64,000 bases of DNA from Hericium rajendrae (GCA_033439255.1 CM065881.1:2604001-2668000), one strand, 5' to 3'; positions 13,601 through 29,066 are shown, counted from the stretch's first letter. Notes: generated from the sequence alone by a model not told the origin. A program made the numbers and translations.

Positions 13601-16600
13601 AGCCGTTCTTTCCTCATCTAATTCCCATGTGTTCTCCGTGCGTGCTATAGTGAACATCGTGCTCCATCTCCGTCACTTCATGCCTGCAAGTACACACGAC
13701 GCGTTAGCCTATGATCATTGGTTAGACTTGGATTTCATCCTTCTCAGCAGAAGCGCGATAGTCTGTGGGGCATATACAACAGCACTGTTATTCCACGAGT
13801 TGGCATTCAACGATAGAGAGGATGGTACATCAGCGGGTCCTGAAGCGGATGACATCTTATTCACGATCTACAGTCGCATCGAGGAACCTGATAGTTTCTA
13901 TGGCATCCGCACACAAGACTTCCGTCAGTTCTTAATGAAGAAGTTTCATCACGAACAGCAATGGGATAAGGCTTTTCGCTTTCACGGTGCGTCACTGGAG
14001 GCGGACCGTCACAATAGGGATGAAGCTGAGGGTGTTCTACACTCTTTGCACTCCTTCGGTTTCGACCATCTGGCTATGAGCGTTCATCAGATGTCAGCGA
14101 ACACGTCTGGCGTGGGTCTAGATACCCGTAGCATGGGGTACGACTTGGGCTGGAGGACGGAGACATGGGACTTACCTGAGCAGGTTGACGGTCGACAACC
14201 AGGTGCCGCTCTCTACCAGGCCCTTCGTGCGATCAACCGTGAAAGGGATCCCCGAGCAATTGATCAAGCCATCAAGACTGGATTGTCAGAAGAAATGAAT
14301 CAACTGCGTATACTCGGGGACGAGGATCTCGTCGGGATCCATGAGGTCACGAAGAGCCTCGCTTGCCTTAATCAAGTTGAGTTCTGGAGGAGCAGTACGA
14401 TGCAGCTCGGTCTGGGATCCAAGAACCTGGACGCCCATGTGTGGTCCACATTCAGCGAGATCGACAGTGATTTTGAGTGAGCGGTCTGCTTTTCTTCTGT
14501 GATCTTGTTCTGACCGCGTTCCAAGGTTTTCGATGCTGGAGGGTATCATGGCCACCCGACTTGCGTTACTGCGATCTACGCGTCAAAAGGAACAGCGTCA
14601 ACTCATCGGATCGATGGAGACTCCTTTCGTATCTTCCCTACTTGACATCGAGAAGCGGTGTCTCGTTCGACTTTCCGAAGCTGCACGCGATAGCCAGAAC
14701 ATCCAAGTAGCCCTGAATTCTGTGGTTCGTGCGCAGCAGATGGAAAAGACGCCCAGCGTTGCCGTTTCCCGGGAATTCGCACATGTTCTTTGGCTCCAGA
14801 AAGAGCACAAGTTGGCAGTGCAGTTCTTGAAGAATATTCTTGCTCGTCAATTTGATAAAGTGGATACCTCAGGGGAAATCGCAGAGAAGGCCCTGTTGCT
14901 TGCCCTTTTGGTGTGTAATATTCATGAATATGGGTGCATATCTGATTCGTAAAATGTAGGGATCCTGGTCGGCTGAAGCATGTTTGGAAAAGCCAACTGA
15001 TATTTGGGAATCATACTTCCATCCTGCCGCAACTCTGTTGAATGACCTATCCGCGTCCACATCGGCGAACCCTGAGTCGATTCAAGCGTCCGTGTATCAC
15101 GAGTGCGCAGTATTCGCTGACAGGCAGTATCACGCTACTTCCAAGGTTCCGGAAGCAGTGAAGTGGAGAATCTATGCCGAGAGAAAGGCGAAGGAGGTGA
15201 AGGCTCGTGAAACGCGCCAGCAGAAGACAGTGAAAGGTACAAAGGAATGGGCAAATATCGAACGCGAGCTGAAGAAAGCGAAAAAGCTCCTCAACGAGGA
15301 CGAAGAACGATTCACGAAGTTTCATCAAAATCGAAACACCTTTTTGCAGCAAGCCATTGACATGTACTCGAGATGTCTGCATGCGACGGACACCTTCAAC
15401 GACGATGCACACATTCGATTGACGTCGCTCTGGTTCTCCAATTTCGACGACTCGGGTATTCAAGACAACATCCAAGCCTGCATCGATCGCATCCCCTCCC
15501 GGAAATTCGTCTTTTTGGCTCATCAGCTCTCCGCTCGCCTGTCTGGTTCAAAAGCTTCCCTGAGCCAGCAAAGCCTGCAGTCACTCATTGTTCGCATGTG
15601 TAATGAACATCCCTTCCACAGCCTGTACCAACTTTACTGCCTTCGACTCATGTCGGAAGCGTCTATATCCGGGAGACGTCAATCGGGTCGTCACGATGCC
15701 TCTTTCTCGCAGGGAGATCGCACGACTGCTGCCAACGAAATATTCGACCGACTCCGGATACAGTCATCCGCAGGGAGAGTCCGCGACGTCGAGCGAGTGT
15801 GTGAGATCTCGCTGGAATGGGCGAAGTATCCGATCAAACAACAATATGGCAACAGCCGTGTCCGTGGACCATATCCTCTGCCGGAAACTATTAGGCTACG
15901 GAAGTTGCGAGATGTCCATGTGCCGGTTATAACTGCACATACGCCTGTGGATCCGACCTTGCAATACCGCGATTGCGTTTGGATCAGCCATTACGAACTT
16001 AACTTTGACACAGCTGGTGGTGTCAACCTCCCGAAGATCAATTGGTGCCTTGGCAGCGACGGTAACAAGTACAAGCAATTGGTGAGTGCTGCACCCCGCT
16101 GCATATAGTTCCCGCTGAACCCCGTCTGTAAAGTTCAAGGGCGAAGGAGACGACGATCTCCGGCAGGATGCTGTGATGGAGCAGGTCTTCGACCTAGTGA
16201 ACGTCGTCCTTCAGCGCGATCGCGAAACAAGGAAACGCAATCTCAGTATCCGCGGCTACAAGGTCATCCCGCTCGCTGCCCAGGCCGGCGTGCTCGAGTT
16301 CGTCGAGAATACCGCGCCTCTCAGCCACTGGCTTTCCCGATCTCGCCAGAAGTCCGTCCTCCATCATCATCTCACCTCCTCACTGACACGCCCATCAGAT
16401 ACCGCCCCACGGACATCTCGCACAAGGACTTCGGCAACAAGATGAGCGAGCTGCGCGGCGCGTACGACGGCAAGCCCGAGCTCGAGGCAAAGCTGCTCGA
16501 GCTGTACCTGCAGCTGAAGCAGCGCTTCCAGCCGACGATGCGCCACTGGTTCACGGAGAAGCACAAGCTGCCGATGTCGTGGTTCGCGCTGCGCCTGAAC

Positions 16601-17354
16601 TACACGCGCAGCGTCGCGACGACGTCGATCGTCGGGCACATCCTCGGCCTCGGCGACCGGCACACGTCCAACATCCTCATCGACAACAGCACCGGCGAGG
16701 TCGTGCACATCGACCTCGGGATCTCCTTCGAGCAGGTGTGTATATCGCGCCTTCGTGCTCATGCGGGGCGCTGAATGCTGACGGTGCGCAGGGCAAGGTG
16801 CTCAACATCCCCGAGTGCGTGCCGTTCCGGATGACCGCGGACATGGTCGACGGGATGGGCACCGCGGGGACGCAAGGCGTCTGCCAGCGCTGCGCAGAAG
16901 AGACGCTTCGCGTCCTGCGCGACGGCTCCGAGGTTATCCTCACCGTCCTCGAGGTCTTCAAATACGACCCCCTGCACTCCTGGTTCGCCCCCTCCCCCCT
17001 CCTTTCTCCCTTTAGCCCCGTCTGACGCGTGGCACGCAGGCAGGCGAGCGACGTGAAGATGAAGCGCGCGCAGGGCGCATCGGGCGACGCGCAGACGACG
17101 CACGACCTCGCGTGGGTCGGCATCAACATCGACATGAGCAGCGGCGGCGTCGACGAGGCGGCGGACCGCGCGCTCGGGTCCGTCGCGCGCAAGCTCGACC
17201 GCGCGCTCAGCGTCGAGTACACCGTCAACGAGCTCGTCGCGGAGGCGACGGACCCCGCTAACCTCGCGTGCATGTTCATGGGTGCGTGTCATTCTCGTTT
17301 TGCGTTTGCGTTTGCTTGCTCACGATTAGCGCAGGATGGAGCCCCTTCCAGTGA
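7676..17354 (+). CDS. TEL1: TEL1, ATM-family checkpoint kinase
   Basis: Eleven exons: join(7676..9013, 9067..10512, 10561..11444, 11495..14476, 14526..14910, 14960..16081, 16134..16351, 16399..16735, 16792..16986, 17044..17281, 17335..17354), giving 3054 residues. The N-terminus (LNQLRSDKVKERQEGI) fits the TAN motif of Tel1/ATM. A helical-repeat and FAT region follows. The PI3K-like kinase lies at about 2670-2960, with DDLRQDAVMEQVF, GLGDRHTSNIL and HIDLGISFEQG. The protein ends in a FATC tail, GWSPFQ-stop, carried by its own last exon. Tel1 senses DNA double-strand breaks through the Mre11 complex and maintains telomeres. The intron 16987-17043 begins GC, not GT. From about 16.2 kb the codons turn strikingly GC-rich compared with earlier exons. 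The start was chosen at MNNLKAVLNQL, which places the TAN motif first; an in-frame ATG lies at 7592. Confidence 0.93.
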
Positions 17355-17904
17355 TTCGGACGCGCATGTACTAATCACCACATCGTACGCACAGACTCGC
17401 ATCTAACCTATCTCGCACTGTACCATCACTGCACGCCGTATCCACATATGTACTCATGTCACGTCCATTACGAATACCATATAGATTGCAAAAGCATTCC
17501 GAATCAGTTGTGGCCTGCGTGGGCCGAGATATCGTCACAACAGAGCGTCACGTAACGTACACGCGGGCGACGGAAAACACGTCGCCAGGTCGCAGGCAGC
17601 AGGGCAGGCCGTTTTGTTTTCTAGAGTATGTAGAGTATCTATCGGAGTCAGCGGTGGCGGGATGGGGGTATCGAGGGTATGAAGGTATCCTCGACGGGGC
17701 CGGGGCAGCAGAGGTATGACTACAGCGTCCGCGACCTGCTGGCTGGCGACGGCGACGGTATGCGGAGAACGGGGCGCGCGAACGACGGACAGGACTCCGG
17801 TATATAGAAAACATGGTAGATGCGGGGCTTGATGAATGTGTCAAATTATGTGGAGGCGAACGAAGAAATGGACGATAAGATAGCCGGGCACGCGCGAAGC
17901 ATGT
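17355..17904. other. Convergent intergenic region, TEL1 and STE20-type kinase
   Basis: The two genes end tail to tail here, 550 bp apart. Nothing coding was seen. Polyadenylation signals for both transcripts must lie here but none is distinctive. Confidence 0.5.
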
Positions 17905-20643
<2,739 letters not shown>

Positions 20644-23600
20644 GTCCTGGAGGCGCGGTGGAGTCTGGGAGTGGTGAAGGCACTGTCCGGATCGACTTTA
20701 GCGAGCTCGACTTGAAACAAAATCAAAACGAGGCGGGCTTGAACGGCAGCCTTCGATGAGGAGGATGGTGTGCCAGATGGCGGTGGCAAGGAGAGGATGA
20801 TTGGGAGACCTGAGACCGTCGCTCCGTCCACCTTGTTGTCGCCAACGTGACTGCCCTTTTCCCGTCACATTCCTTTCATTTTATGCAGTCACGCTCAAGT
20901 CCCACGCCGATCCAGCTGATAACCTTTTCTTAGACCTTCCCCTCAGCTGAGCCTGCTTCGACGCAAACCCTTTGGCTCTCCTGCACATTCCGAATCCCGC
21001 TCTTGACCTCCAGCTCAATCGTTACCCGCCCCCATCATCGCCGCCAGGTCCCGAATCAAACTCGGATCGATGGCGCGTCGTCCAACGGACCTATCCCATC
21101 ATCTCAATAACTGATACCTACATAACAGACAGGTAACTGTACGTGTATTCTGAGAACGCAACATACCAACACGTCGCTGGGAAGCTTGCTGCATTTCTTG
21201 TCTGCTCTTCTCTCGTTCCATTCCCGAGCTACCTTCCAGCTAGCATCCATTTGTATCTTTTCCATGCAAATAGAGCGTTACTGACACCCGAATCCTGCAA
21301 CTTCATCTTATTTCCCTCCATCAGTACTGTGATTGTGGTAATTGATGTGCCCGCATGCCTCACTCATACGTGGTCAAGGTAATCTTTGATTCCATTCTCT
21401 ATCCTTTTGCTGACACTTCGTGTGTATCAGTGAACCCTGACAAGCTTGCAATAGCTGATTCGGACAACAGCACCGTGCCTCTTCAGGTCTTTTCCCAGCT
21501 GTTGCAACCACATGTATCTGGATCCAGGTCCCAGCCGGTCACTCATTTCCGTCCGTCTCAAACCCCTGCTCGTGATCATCAGCTCAGGCTTCAATGATAT
21601 TCGGGTTGCCGGAGCGAGCAGCGCTGGGAACCGACGACTCCGTTGGTAAGTAGTAAGGCCTGCGCCGGCGCCGAGCCTTCCCAACACACGCTTCGCCTAA
21701 GATGGCTGACGCCCAGTGAAAACGCCGTCACTTGATAGCGAGCCTGAGCGACTCCTGACGAATGTCCAATTAACCGCGTACATGGCAGCGATTGAGGTCG
21801 GACGAAGGTCAAGCGAGATCATTAGATAATGATGTCGAAAATCGCACAAGAATAAACATACAGCTTGCTCCGTCTTCAGTCGCATAGTGTCGAATGAGGT
21901 CGACCCTCGCACATCACAGACCTGTTAGCTTTTCTCTTCGTCTACAACTTGAAAAATGTCTCGATATCTTCTGCATCGTGAGAACATTTTTCGCTTGCGC
22001 GGTGCCAGCAGGCTGACTTGTCCGTTTGGCTTTCTCTCTCCACCCACCTCAAACCCACCTCTTGCCCTTCCACACCGCTGCCTGCATCGTACCACAGCAT
22101 GCACCCCGAGAAGCATCACGAAGTATGGATGTTGCTCACGCGGAGCCATTCGTCGTGCTCCACGACGAGTGGGTGTTGCAGCAGCCGGCGAGTAAAGTCG
22201 ATGTCGTCGTCGAATGCCACGTCAAGCAGGTGGATGACTGATCCTATGCCATCGGAAGGTGGGTAGTGCCCTCCGCAGAGTTGATCGTAAGTACATCTTC
22301 CTTCCTTCCCTTTTTCCTTCCTCATGCAGCTGCTGCGAATCGCCCGCCGCACCTGGCTCCGCAACCCCCATCGCAAACCCATGGCAGGCTGCCACCTGCG
22401 GTTGCGGCAACCGAGGCGATTTGCCGAGCGGCGGCGACACGAACCAGCTCCAAACCCGTGTATGGTAAACTAACCGCTCCAGAAAGTCAAGCAAATAATA
22501 TTACTGGCCACCTCGTTAACCCGCTAACCGCTCCATGGAGGACCTCACACAACTAAACCCGCATTTGTTAGGCCCCCAAACTCATGTCAAAGGCCCCTCC
22601 CGCCTTCTTCATCTCACCTCCACTTCTCTTACCTACCATCCCGTGAATAAACGTTCTGCCCCCGCTTGCCCGTCCCCGCATCCTGCGATGTCCGCCGCCG
22701 CACCGTGAAGCTCCCGCGTGCCCACTCCTCTCAAGTAAGATACATAGTCTGGTTAATGTAGCACTGTAGATAGTTTGCAATGAAATTGATTTTATGAATT
22801 CCTCACATGCGATATCATGCGATGTCATTCGACGGCAGAAGGCCGCTTAGTGCGGGTGTCATCAGAATATGTCGCATCACATCGCATGAGGTCGGACACA
22901 AAAGTAACGCTTGCCGCGGCTCGCCAGGATGCGAGCTCATGAGAGTTTTGTATCAAAATCCTACATGAGAACGGCCCTCCTCGCACGGCGTGGCATATCC
23001 CTCGCTCCCTCGCTCCCATCCGTCCCCAAGTGAGAGTCTTTTCACTGGGGCTGACGACTTGCCCTCCTGCGTCCCGCCCTGGCAACTGATCATTTGCCAC
23101 ATATCTGACCCGCGCGTGGTCTAAGGCCCTTGTTCCTTGCGCGGTCCGACCTGTGAAGCAGGCATGTCCTTCTCCCTTTCGTGACAGTCACCACAGGTTT
23201 GTTGGGGCCCGCATCAGATCTCCATCTTCCTTGTTCAAGTTGTTCCACCAGAATCCTCCATCGCCTCTGGACCTATACTTCGACGCCGGTGACTGATATC
23301 TGTTCGTCTCTGGCACTATGCATGATCATCAGCTCAAGCTTTTAAATTCAAGCTGCTCGGATTTCACACGAGCCCGCTTTCAGCCCCTATAACTGGCGAC
23401 TCGTTTCCCTTTTCTCTCGAGACCCTGCTCTCAATGATGCACGGCTTGCTCGGTGGACTGGGAACGCTCCCCCTAACGACTTCAATGCCGCGAATGCCCC
23501 ACCGTCCCCCGCGCAATGGGGATGGCTCGTCCATTCACACCACACCGCCCGTTACCGCCTCTTGCATCTGGATCCCGTACAGCCCGCTCTCGACGCCTGC

Positions 23601-25129
23601 ACCCGGCAGCCGATTCCCGCTGCTTTATGGAACCTCGTCCGTGATTTCTGTTGAGGCTCTTGGATCGTCTTCGGGTTGCACGGCCGCGATGAACGAATGG
23701 CTATGGCGCTGTGTTTTGGCTCCCGGGCCCCGCTGCCCGCGTTTCACTACCATCGCAGCCAACAAGCTCTCTTTTTCGGCACCTACAACTGGCAACCTAT
23801 ATTTTCATGTTCCTTTTCAGCGCCGAAACGCTGCTCGTGTGGTGAACAATGCATCGATGCCTGGGCCTCTTGGGACGAGTGGCGCTGCGCACCACGCGAG
23901 GTACTTCGTCTCCTGGAGGCAACTTACTCATTCGCCTGCCCAATTCTTCGCCGTCCTTGAACGCACGCGAGGCTCGTTGCCACACATGGTACATAGCGCG
24001 CGCGGCCTGGCGCCTCGGCCCCGCCCATCGGACGCGCGCCGTTCCCAACGACAGCATGGATCTCAATTCCCGACGCCCAGACGCATCAGCACCGCCGCCG
24101 GTTCGCATGCGTGCTGCGTCACTTTGACCTCGAACCACTATCGAACCCCAGCACGATCGGGACCCATCAACGTCTATTCTTGTGCCCATGCGTTCTTCAC
24201 CTCATTTCACGATCCATGATCGAGATGATCGTGTCGCACGATGCAATTCACTCGCGCGCCGACGCAACATGACTAGAGGAATTGCGTTCGTGGACGCGGT
24301 CGCGGCCGTGGGTGCTGCAGCCCGTCGGCCCCGCGCGCGTTCCCGGCGGTGCTGCGCGTGGATCTGCGGGAGCCAATCTTGAGCTCGGGGGCGTGGGTAA
24401 AGTCTGCGGGTCCGGTTGTGAGGGATTGACGTACGCAGATAATGGAAGGTCGAGTGGTTAACGTTGTTGAGGACAGAGAGCCTGAATGTCGTGGCTGAAC
24501 GTAGAGGCTGGCTGTGGATTTCGTTGCGTGGGCGATAGTGTTTGAGGATGTTAGAGGGCATACAATCGTCATGACTATGGCTTGGAACGAGATGCTTAGT
24601 GCTGCGAGTATCTGATGTCTCCTAGAAGAGCACTTTCAAATCTTTGAAAAGTGCTTTATATTCACGGACTTCACGTGATCAGAAAGAACCGACATTTCGA
24701 AGCACATCGGCGCGACGCTTCGTGGGTCGTCGACAGCTATACATCGCATCTGCGGTTAGAGGCCAAATGCCAAGATGTAGGAAATATCCTCCCCTAGATA
24801 GCCCCGAGCATCTAACCACTTCGAGAAATGCGCCAAGCGAACGCCTCCTAAGTCCTGTCTCACCACCGGTACCATTCCCCGCCTGCCTTTGCCACCCTCG
24901 CGCGGAAGATCCGCTCCGCTAGCCAAAAGATCTGGAGGAGCGCGGCGGGATCCTAACCTCGTTTCGCATGTCCTAGACAAGGCTGGGCGCGCCCCGCCGC
25001 AGCCGCTACATAACTCCGCGAGCTCTCGGTCGCACGCAGCTGTACCTTTCTCTTTTCATCTTTGTCCACGCCCTCGCAACGCGCACTGCATATCCCCATC
25101 GCATTTATGACCTGTTAATCACGACCGTT
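20644..25129. other. Gene-poor region of about 4.5 kb
   Basis: 20644-21150 should hold the PAK-kinase promoter; it is pyrimidine-rich. Beyond that no recognisable gene is present. Two diverged copies of a segment of about 60 bp (sharing TGATCATCAGCTCA) occur near 21530-21590 and 23290-23345, so part of this region is repeat-derived. A possible coding relic at 23350-23965 is listed separately. Confidence 0.5.
23350..23965 (+). other. Decayed protein-coding relic, unidentified
   Basis: One plus-strand frame reads about 190 codons with a single stop near 23650. It has a protein-like, Trp-rich composition (for example SPYNWRLVSLFSRDPALN and FFGTYNWQPIF). A second frame is open over much of the same span, from ATG 23434, so coding status is not certain. 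A diverged repeat copy lies just upstream, which suggests it may be part of an old transposon. I do not recognise the family. Confidence 0.3.
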
Positions 25130-25405
25130 ATGACCTACCTGCCCCACAACGACATTATGAACACGATCGCCGGTTCCACGAAAAATGCTGCAGTGGTTGA
25201 GGAGGCTGGCGCCAGGGGCGCGCGGCGCCGCAGCCAGAGCGACGTGCTGCCAATGCGGAGGGTGCGAAAGATGAAAGCGCGCACGGACCTGCATGAAATC
25301 TTCCGGCGCGGGTCGCTGTCGAGCGCAGTTAAGATGGAGGAGAGAATGCCGGATAGGACCATGGGGAGCGCGCCGCCCGCGGTACAGAATCTATACGACC
25401 GCTAG
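25130..25405 (+). CDS. Possible small basic protein, 91 residues
   Basis: A single open frame from ATG 25130 to TAG 25405. It is rich in Arg, Ala and Met, with RRRSQSD and a basic KMKARTD block, and has no known domain. The upstream sequence has a CT-rich run that could be a leader. It stands alone between gene-poor sequence and the 3' end of RAD9. It may be real or chance; only its composition and the lack of internal breaks support it. Confidence 0.35.
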   Translation: MTYLPHNDIMNTIAGSTKNAAVVEEAGARGARRRSQSDVLPMRRVRKMKARTDLHEIFRRGSLSSAVKMEERMPDRTMGSAPPAVQNLYDR

Positions 25406-25699
25406 AGGTGAGTGCCCAGCGCCGTTGCCGCTGGAATGTTCGAATGCCGATCAGTCTCTTATAGAGCGGTGAGAGTGAAACCGTGCGTTTGGAGAGCACG
25501 GGCGTTCGTGGCGGTGGAAGTGACGGAACTTTATGCCCTTACGATATGTTACGAATCACCATGGACTAACGAAAAGCATTATTACCTTCTTCCGGACATA
25601 TTGCGGTTACTTATGAGGATGGACACTGCACATTTTCGTTCATAAGCACTGCTTTCCCAATATCACATTGCTTCCAGGAAGAACACGACAGATCGCCTG

Positions 25700-27576
25700 T
25701 CAATCGTCGAACAAGGGTCTGAATGTCTGCATGTCGCGAACCGGGTAAGCTGCACAGTACAGGAGCCGGTTGAGTGATGCAGCTTACCTTGTTCCCGTCG
25801 TCTGCCCCGTCCGATTGGGTGGGCCCAATCTCAATATCGTCAAACAGCTCAAGGCTGTCATGGCGTCCGTCTCGCCTGTCCAACTCCATCTCGCCATCGC
25901 CGTCGCCTTCCCCATTGGGCATCGGCGACTGCGACCTCGCGGGCGGCTCGTCCCCAAACACGACCTCCTGCCCCTCGTCCTCCATCATGGCACGGAATTC
26001 GTCCGCGTCCATGTTGTCGATTCCAAGCCCAGACGCGCGCAGCGCCTCCTCGTCCGCAACGGACATCTGCGAAGACGGCAGGAACAGCGGCTCCTTCTCG
26101 ATTGGCTGCGACGCCGCCACCGAGGTCTGGCGCTGGGAATATCGCGCCATCGACGGCGGCGGAAGTGATGGCGGCGGCATGGACCCTGCGGGCGCCTGGC
26201 TGGGCCCGCGCGACGCCCCTGCCAGCGTTCTCGCAAATCCCGCGGCGTCGGTGCGCTCGACGACCTTCATCGGCCGTCGGCGGTCCGGGGCGCGCGACGC
26301 CGCGCGCTCGCTCGGCGTCGTCCTCTCTCGCGCGTTTGCGCGGCTGCATGGACGTGGTGCGCGCCTGGCTTTGTCCTGTGGGTGCGCCAGGCACGGTGCT
26401 GGTGGAGACAACAAAGAGGCTTTCGGTGCTGTCGCCTTCGACGTCGATGAACAGTGGTGCTGCAGGGTCAGTAAATCGAAGGTCCAGCGCCAGAGCCATC
26501 GACTCGGCATATGCGATTGTGGCCTGCGTCTTCGTTGTCAGGGGAGAAAGAGAGGTCAGGGTCGCGCGTGACTTACGTTGAACTCGCGCAGGTGGAAAGC
26601 CATCGATGCGGGCGGATTGAATACATCGTAAGTGTCAAATTCCTCCGCGCTGATGGTCAGCTCCGTCGAAAGCTGGGCATTCCCTGATTGGCCGCGCCAA
26701 CAGAAGTTAGCGGCGTAGGAAAATGCCTGCGGTGGCAGCTTACCCCTTGCATCGAGAGAAGTTTCCAAGCTCTTGATCTGGACTTCGCTGTCGTCAAATG
26801 CCCAGATCAGCTGGGGGTCCATCTTGCTGCCCTTGGTCGACGGGAAATGGTCCAGCATATCTTTGACGGCCTTTGGACCAATCGTGAGGCGCGACTCATT
26901 AGGGTCGTCCGGAATCCCAGGCGCCATCAGCGATGTTGGTGTCAGCATTAGTAGACGATGCGTTTTCACGATGCCTATATTTGGTATCGTCAACAACTGC
27001 AGGCTGCATGGGGCGGATAGAGCGGCAGACGGCTACGCATTACCGTGTTTGCAATGCAGACGTACAATCAGCTTGCTTTCTAGACTGTCCTGGTCTTCGT
27101 CATCATCCTGGCCATCCGCACCCTCGACTATGGACAGATCGCATCTGTCAACTGTTTTCTCCACAGTACGATGCTTCAGAATCGAAAGAAGCGACTATTT
27201 CACATGCGAGTATGAGATCAAATGTGGGGAAATTAGGACAGGGAATTGTACCTGCCTTGGTTAATAGCTGACCCGTAGCAGTGCGTACTTCCTCTACATC
27301 ATCCGCAACAGGTCCCGTTTTCAACTTTTTGTCACCCACGGCGTATTTGACGAAGAATTGCCTGTTGTATCGAAACCGAGAATAGGCCGACAGAGAGGTG
27401 TTTGTGGCCGACAAGGACAATGTATCAGGCGTCGCGTATATTGAGAGGTCATCCCCATATTTCGACAAACATGTCAAGGCGCGAGTAAACGCTGATATGA
27501 TGGATGGTCAGATGATGAGCGGCCAAAATGGATCATACACACGTTTCAGCGCGACGGCGTCCAAGGTCGCTTGCAT
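25700..27576 (-). CDS. RAD9: RAD9, 9-1-1 checkpoint clamp subun​it
   Basis: Eight exons: complement(join(25700..25726, 25788..26218, 26265..26523, 26577..26683, 26744..26974, 27044..27194, 27256..27491, 27543..27576)), 491 residues. The N-terminal PCNA-like half has MQATLDAVALKPFTRAL, SLLSILKHRTVEKTV, LHCKHGIVKTHRL and the LREFN segment. The C-terminal third is disordered and acidic, with the basic stretch PRKRARED, and ends KTFRPLFDD, like other fungal Rad9 tails. With Hus1 and Rad1 it forms the ring loaded at damaged DNA to activate ATR/Rad3. Intron 26684-26743 is 60 nt and in frame, but splicing it restores the family spacing. Intron 27195-27255 appears to start with GC. The short 46-nt intron 26219-26264 joins two frames and is the least certain junction. 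Confidence 0.88.
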
Positions 27577-27932
27577 TGGGGTGAGGCAGAATGGCAGATG
27601 AGGGACATATACCCTCCGAGATTGAGGGCTAATCAGATTACACCAAAGTACAGCCAATGAAGTTCTACACGTTGGTCAGGTTAAGTTCCTGTCCATCTCT
27701 GGATTTAGCGAGGGCACGTAGCGGGTCAATCAGTACCCACAGGCAATATATGCGCTCTTAGCACATTTCTGCGTACGCCACGGATTGCGTTGGTGGCAAG
27801 AGGAAAGACGCGTCTGTCACGCGAGTCGCGACGCGTTCGTTACTTTCCGTGACCAAGGCTGTCACCTCCACGTTGCGTCACGTTGCTTAGCGTAACAGAG
27901 CTGGTGTTGAAGTCGGCTTGCAAACACTCACC
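27577..27932. promoter_or_regulatory. Divergent promoter between RAD9 and epsilon-COP
   Basis: The two start codons point away from each other across 356 bp, so the region must carry both promoters. It is AT-richer than the flanks and contains a cluster of GCGTCACG/GTCACGCG-like words near 27800-27895. No factor can be named. Confidence 0.55.
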
Positions 27933-29066
27933 ATGGATTCTTCATATCTCTACAATGTCAAGCAGCAATTCTTTCTTGGTATGTCCCTGCTAGGACTGGA
28001 TAGACATGCTGAACTACATTGTCGCCGTTTGTAGGTGCTTTCAAAGCCTTGGTAGATCTTACTGCCCCGGATGCTTCATCCGAGGACTACATCCCCATTC
28101 TCGTATACAAAGCTCGCGCGCACATCGCTCTCGGAGACACTCAGGCTGTCTCCAACCTTATTCCATCTGATACAGAGAATGTGGCTTTGAAAGCCGTGTC
28201 GGCGCTCGCGAAATACACGTCCGGCGCAGACGCAGAAGCCCGCTTTGGAAGAGCTCCGGGATCTCTGCGTGGAGATCGAGGAGAAGACGCAGATGCGAAT
28301 GAACGTGAAAAGGGCTTGGTGCGAGTCATCGCGGGTACCGCGTTCGCGCGTGCAGGCGAAGTAGAGGAGGCTCTGGAGACACTCGGCGCCGAGACAAGCA
28401 CGGAGAACTTAGAAGCGTACGTCTTCACAGGCCGGTGTGAATTACATGCTGACGACTGCCTTCTGGGTGTTCATGGCCCGTCATTAATACGCCCGAACAG
28501 TGTTGCGATCATCGTGCAGATATACCTGTCCATCCATCGTCCCGACCTAGCTCGGAAGGAGTTAGAGCGTGCGAAGCGCTGGGCAGAGGACGACCTCCTT
28601 CTGCAGCTCATCGAAGCGTCCATTGGTCTGGTCACCGGGAAGGATGCCTACGTGGATTGCAGCTCGTTCTACACGGAGCAGCTTGCCAACCCGTCTCTGT
28701 CGTCGCCTCACATGCTCACCAGCCGGGGCGTGACGCGTCTCTTGCGCGGTGAGATTGCAGAAGCCAAGTCTGACTTGGAAGAGGCGGTTGCCCAGCAAGG
28801 CGGGAACGAAGATGCGGATACTCTGGCGGACAGCGTGGTCGCAGCTGGCTTGGGTGCTGCGAAGAAGGACGAGGCGGAGGAACTGTTCAGGTGCGTTGCC
28901 TTGTGATTTTGGCCATGTGCTGGCAACCGATTCTTTTCGCAGCCGACTGTCGTCGCGATACCCTACCCACCCGCTGGTGGTTACCTTCAATGAGAAGGCA
29001 GCGCAGTTCGACGAGTGCGCAGCAAAGTATCCGATCCCGCCCTTGGCCATCCCCACAGCTTCTTAG
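27933..29066 (+). CDS. SEC28: Coatomer epsilon subunit
   Basis: Four exons: join(27933..27978, 28035..28416, 28501..28890, 28943..29066), 313 residues, the normal size for epsilon-COP (about 290-310). The N-terminus MDSSYLYNVKQQFFLGAF, the TPR-like helical repeats and the C-terminal HPLVVTFNEKAAQFDE segment fit the family throughout. The protein is the COPI coat subunit that binds alpha-COP and stabilises it for Golgi-to-ER vesicle traffic. Intron 28417-28500 is 84 nt, a multiple of three without a stop, so its retention would add 28 residues between two TPR-like helices. The gene diverges from RAD9. Confidence 0.9.

Noticed and set aside
16677-17292. Two minus-strand frames of 177-200 codons opposite the TEL1 kinase domain
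   Set aside because: Antisense shadows caused by the GC-rich codons of TEL1.
23434-24219. 261-codon open frame, the longest in the gene-poor region
   Set aside because: Composition is unlike a protein and a different frame over the same span looks better. No motif and no introns; most likely chance in GC-rich DNA.
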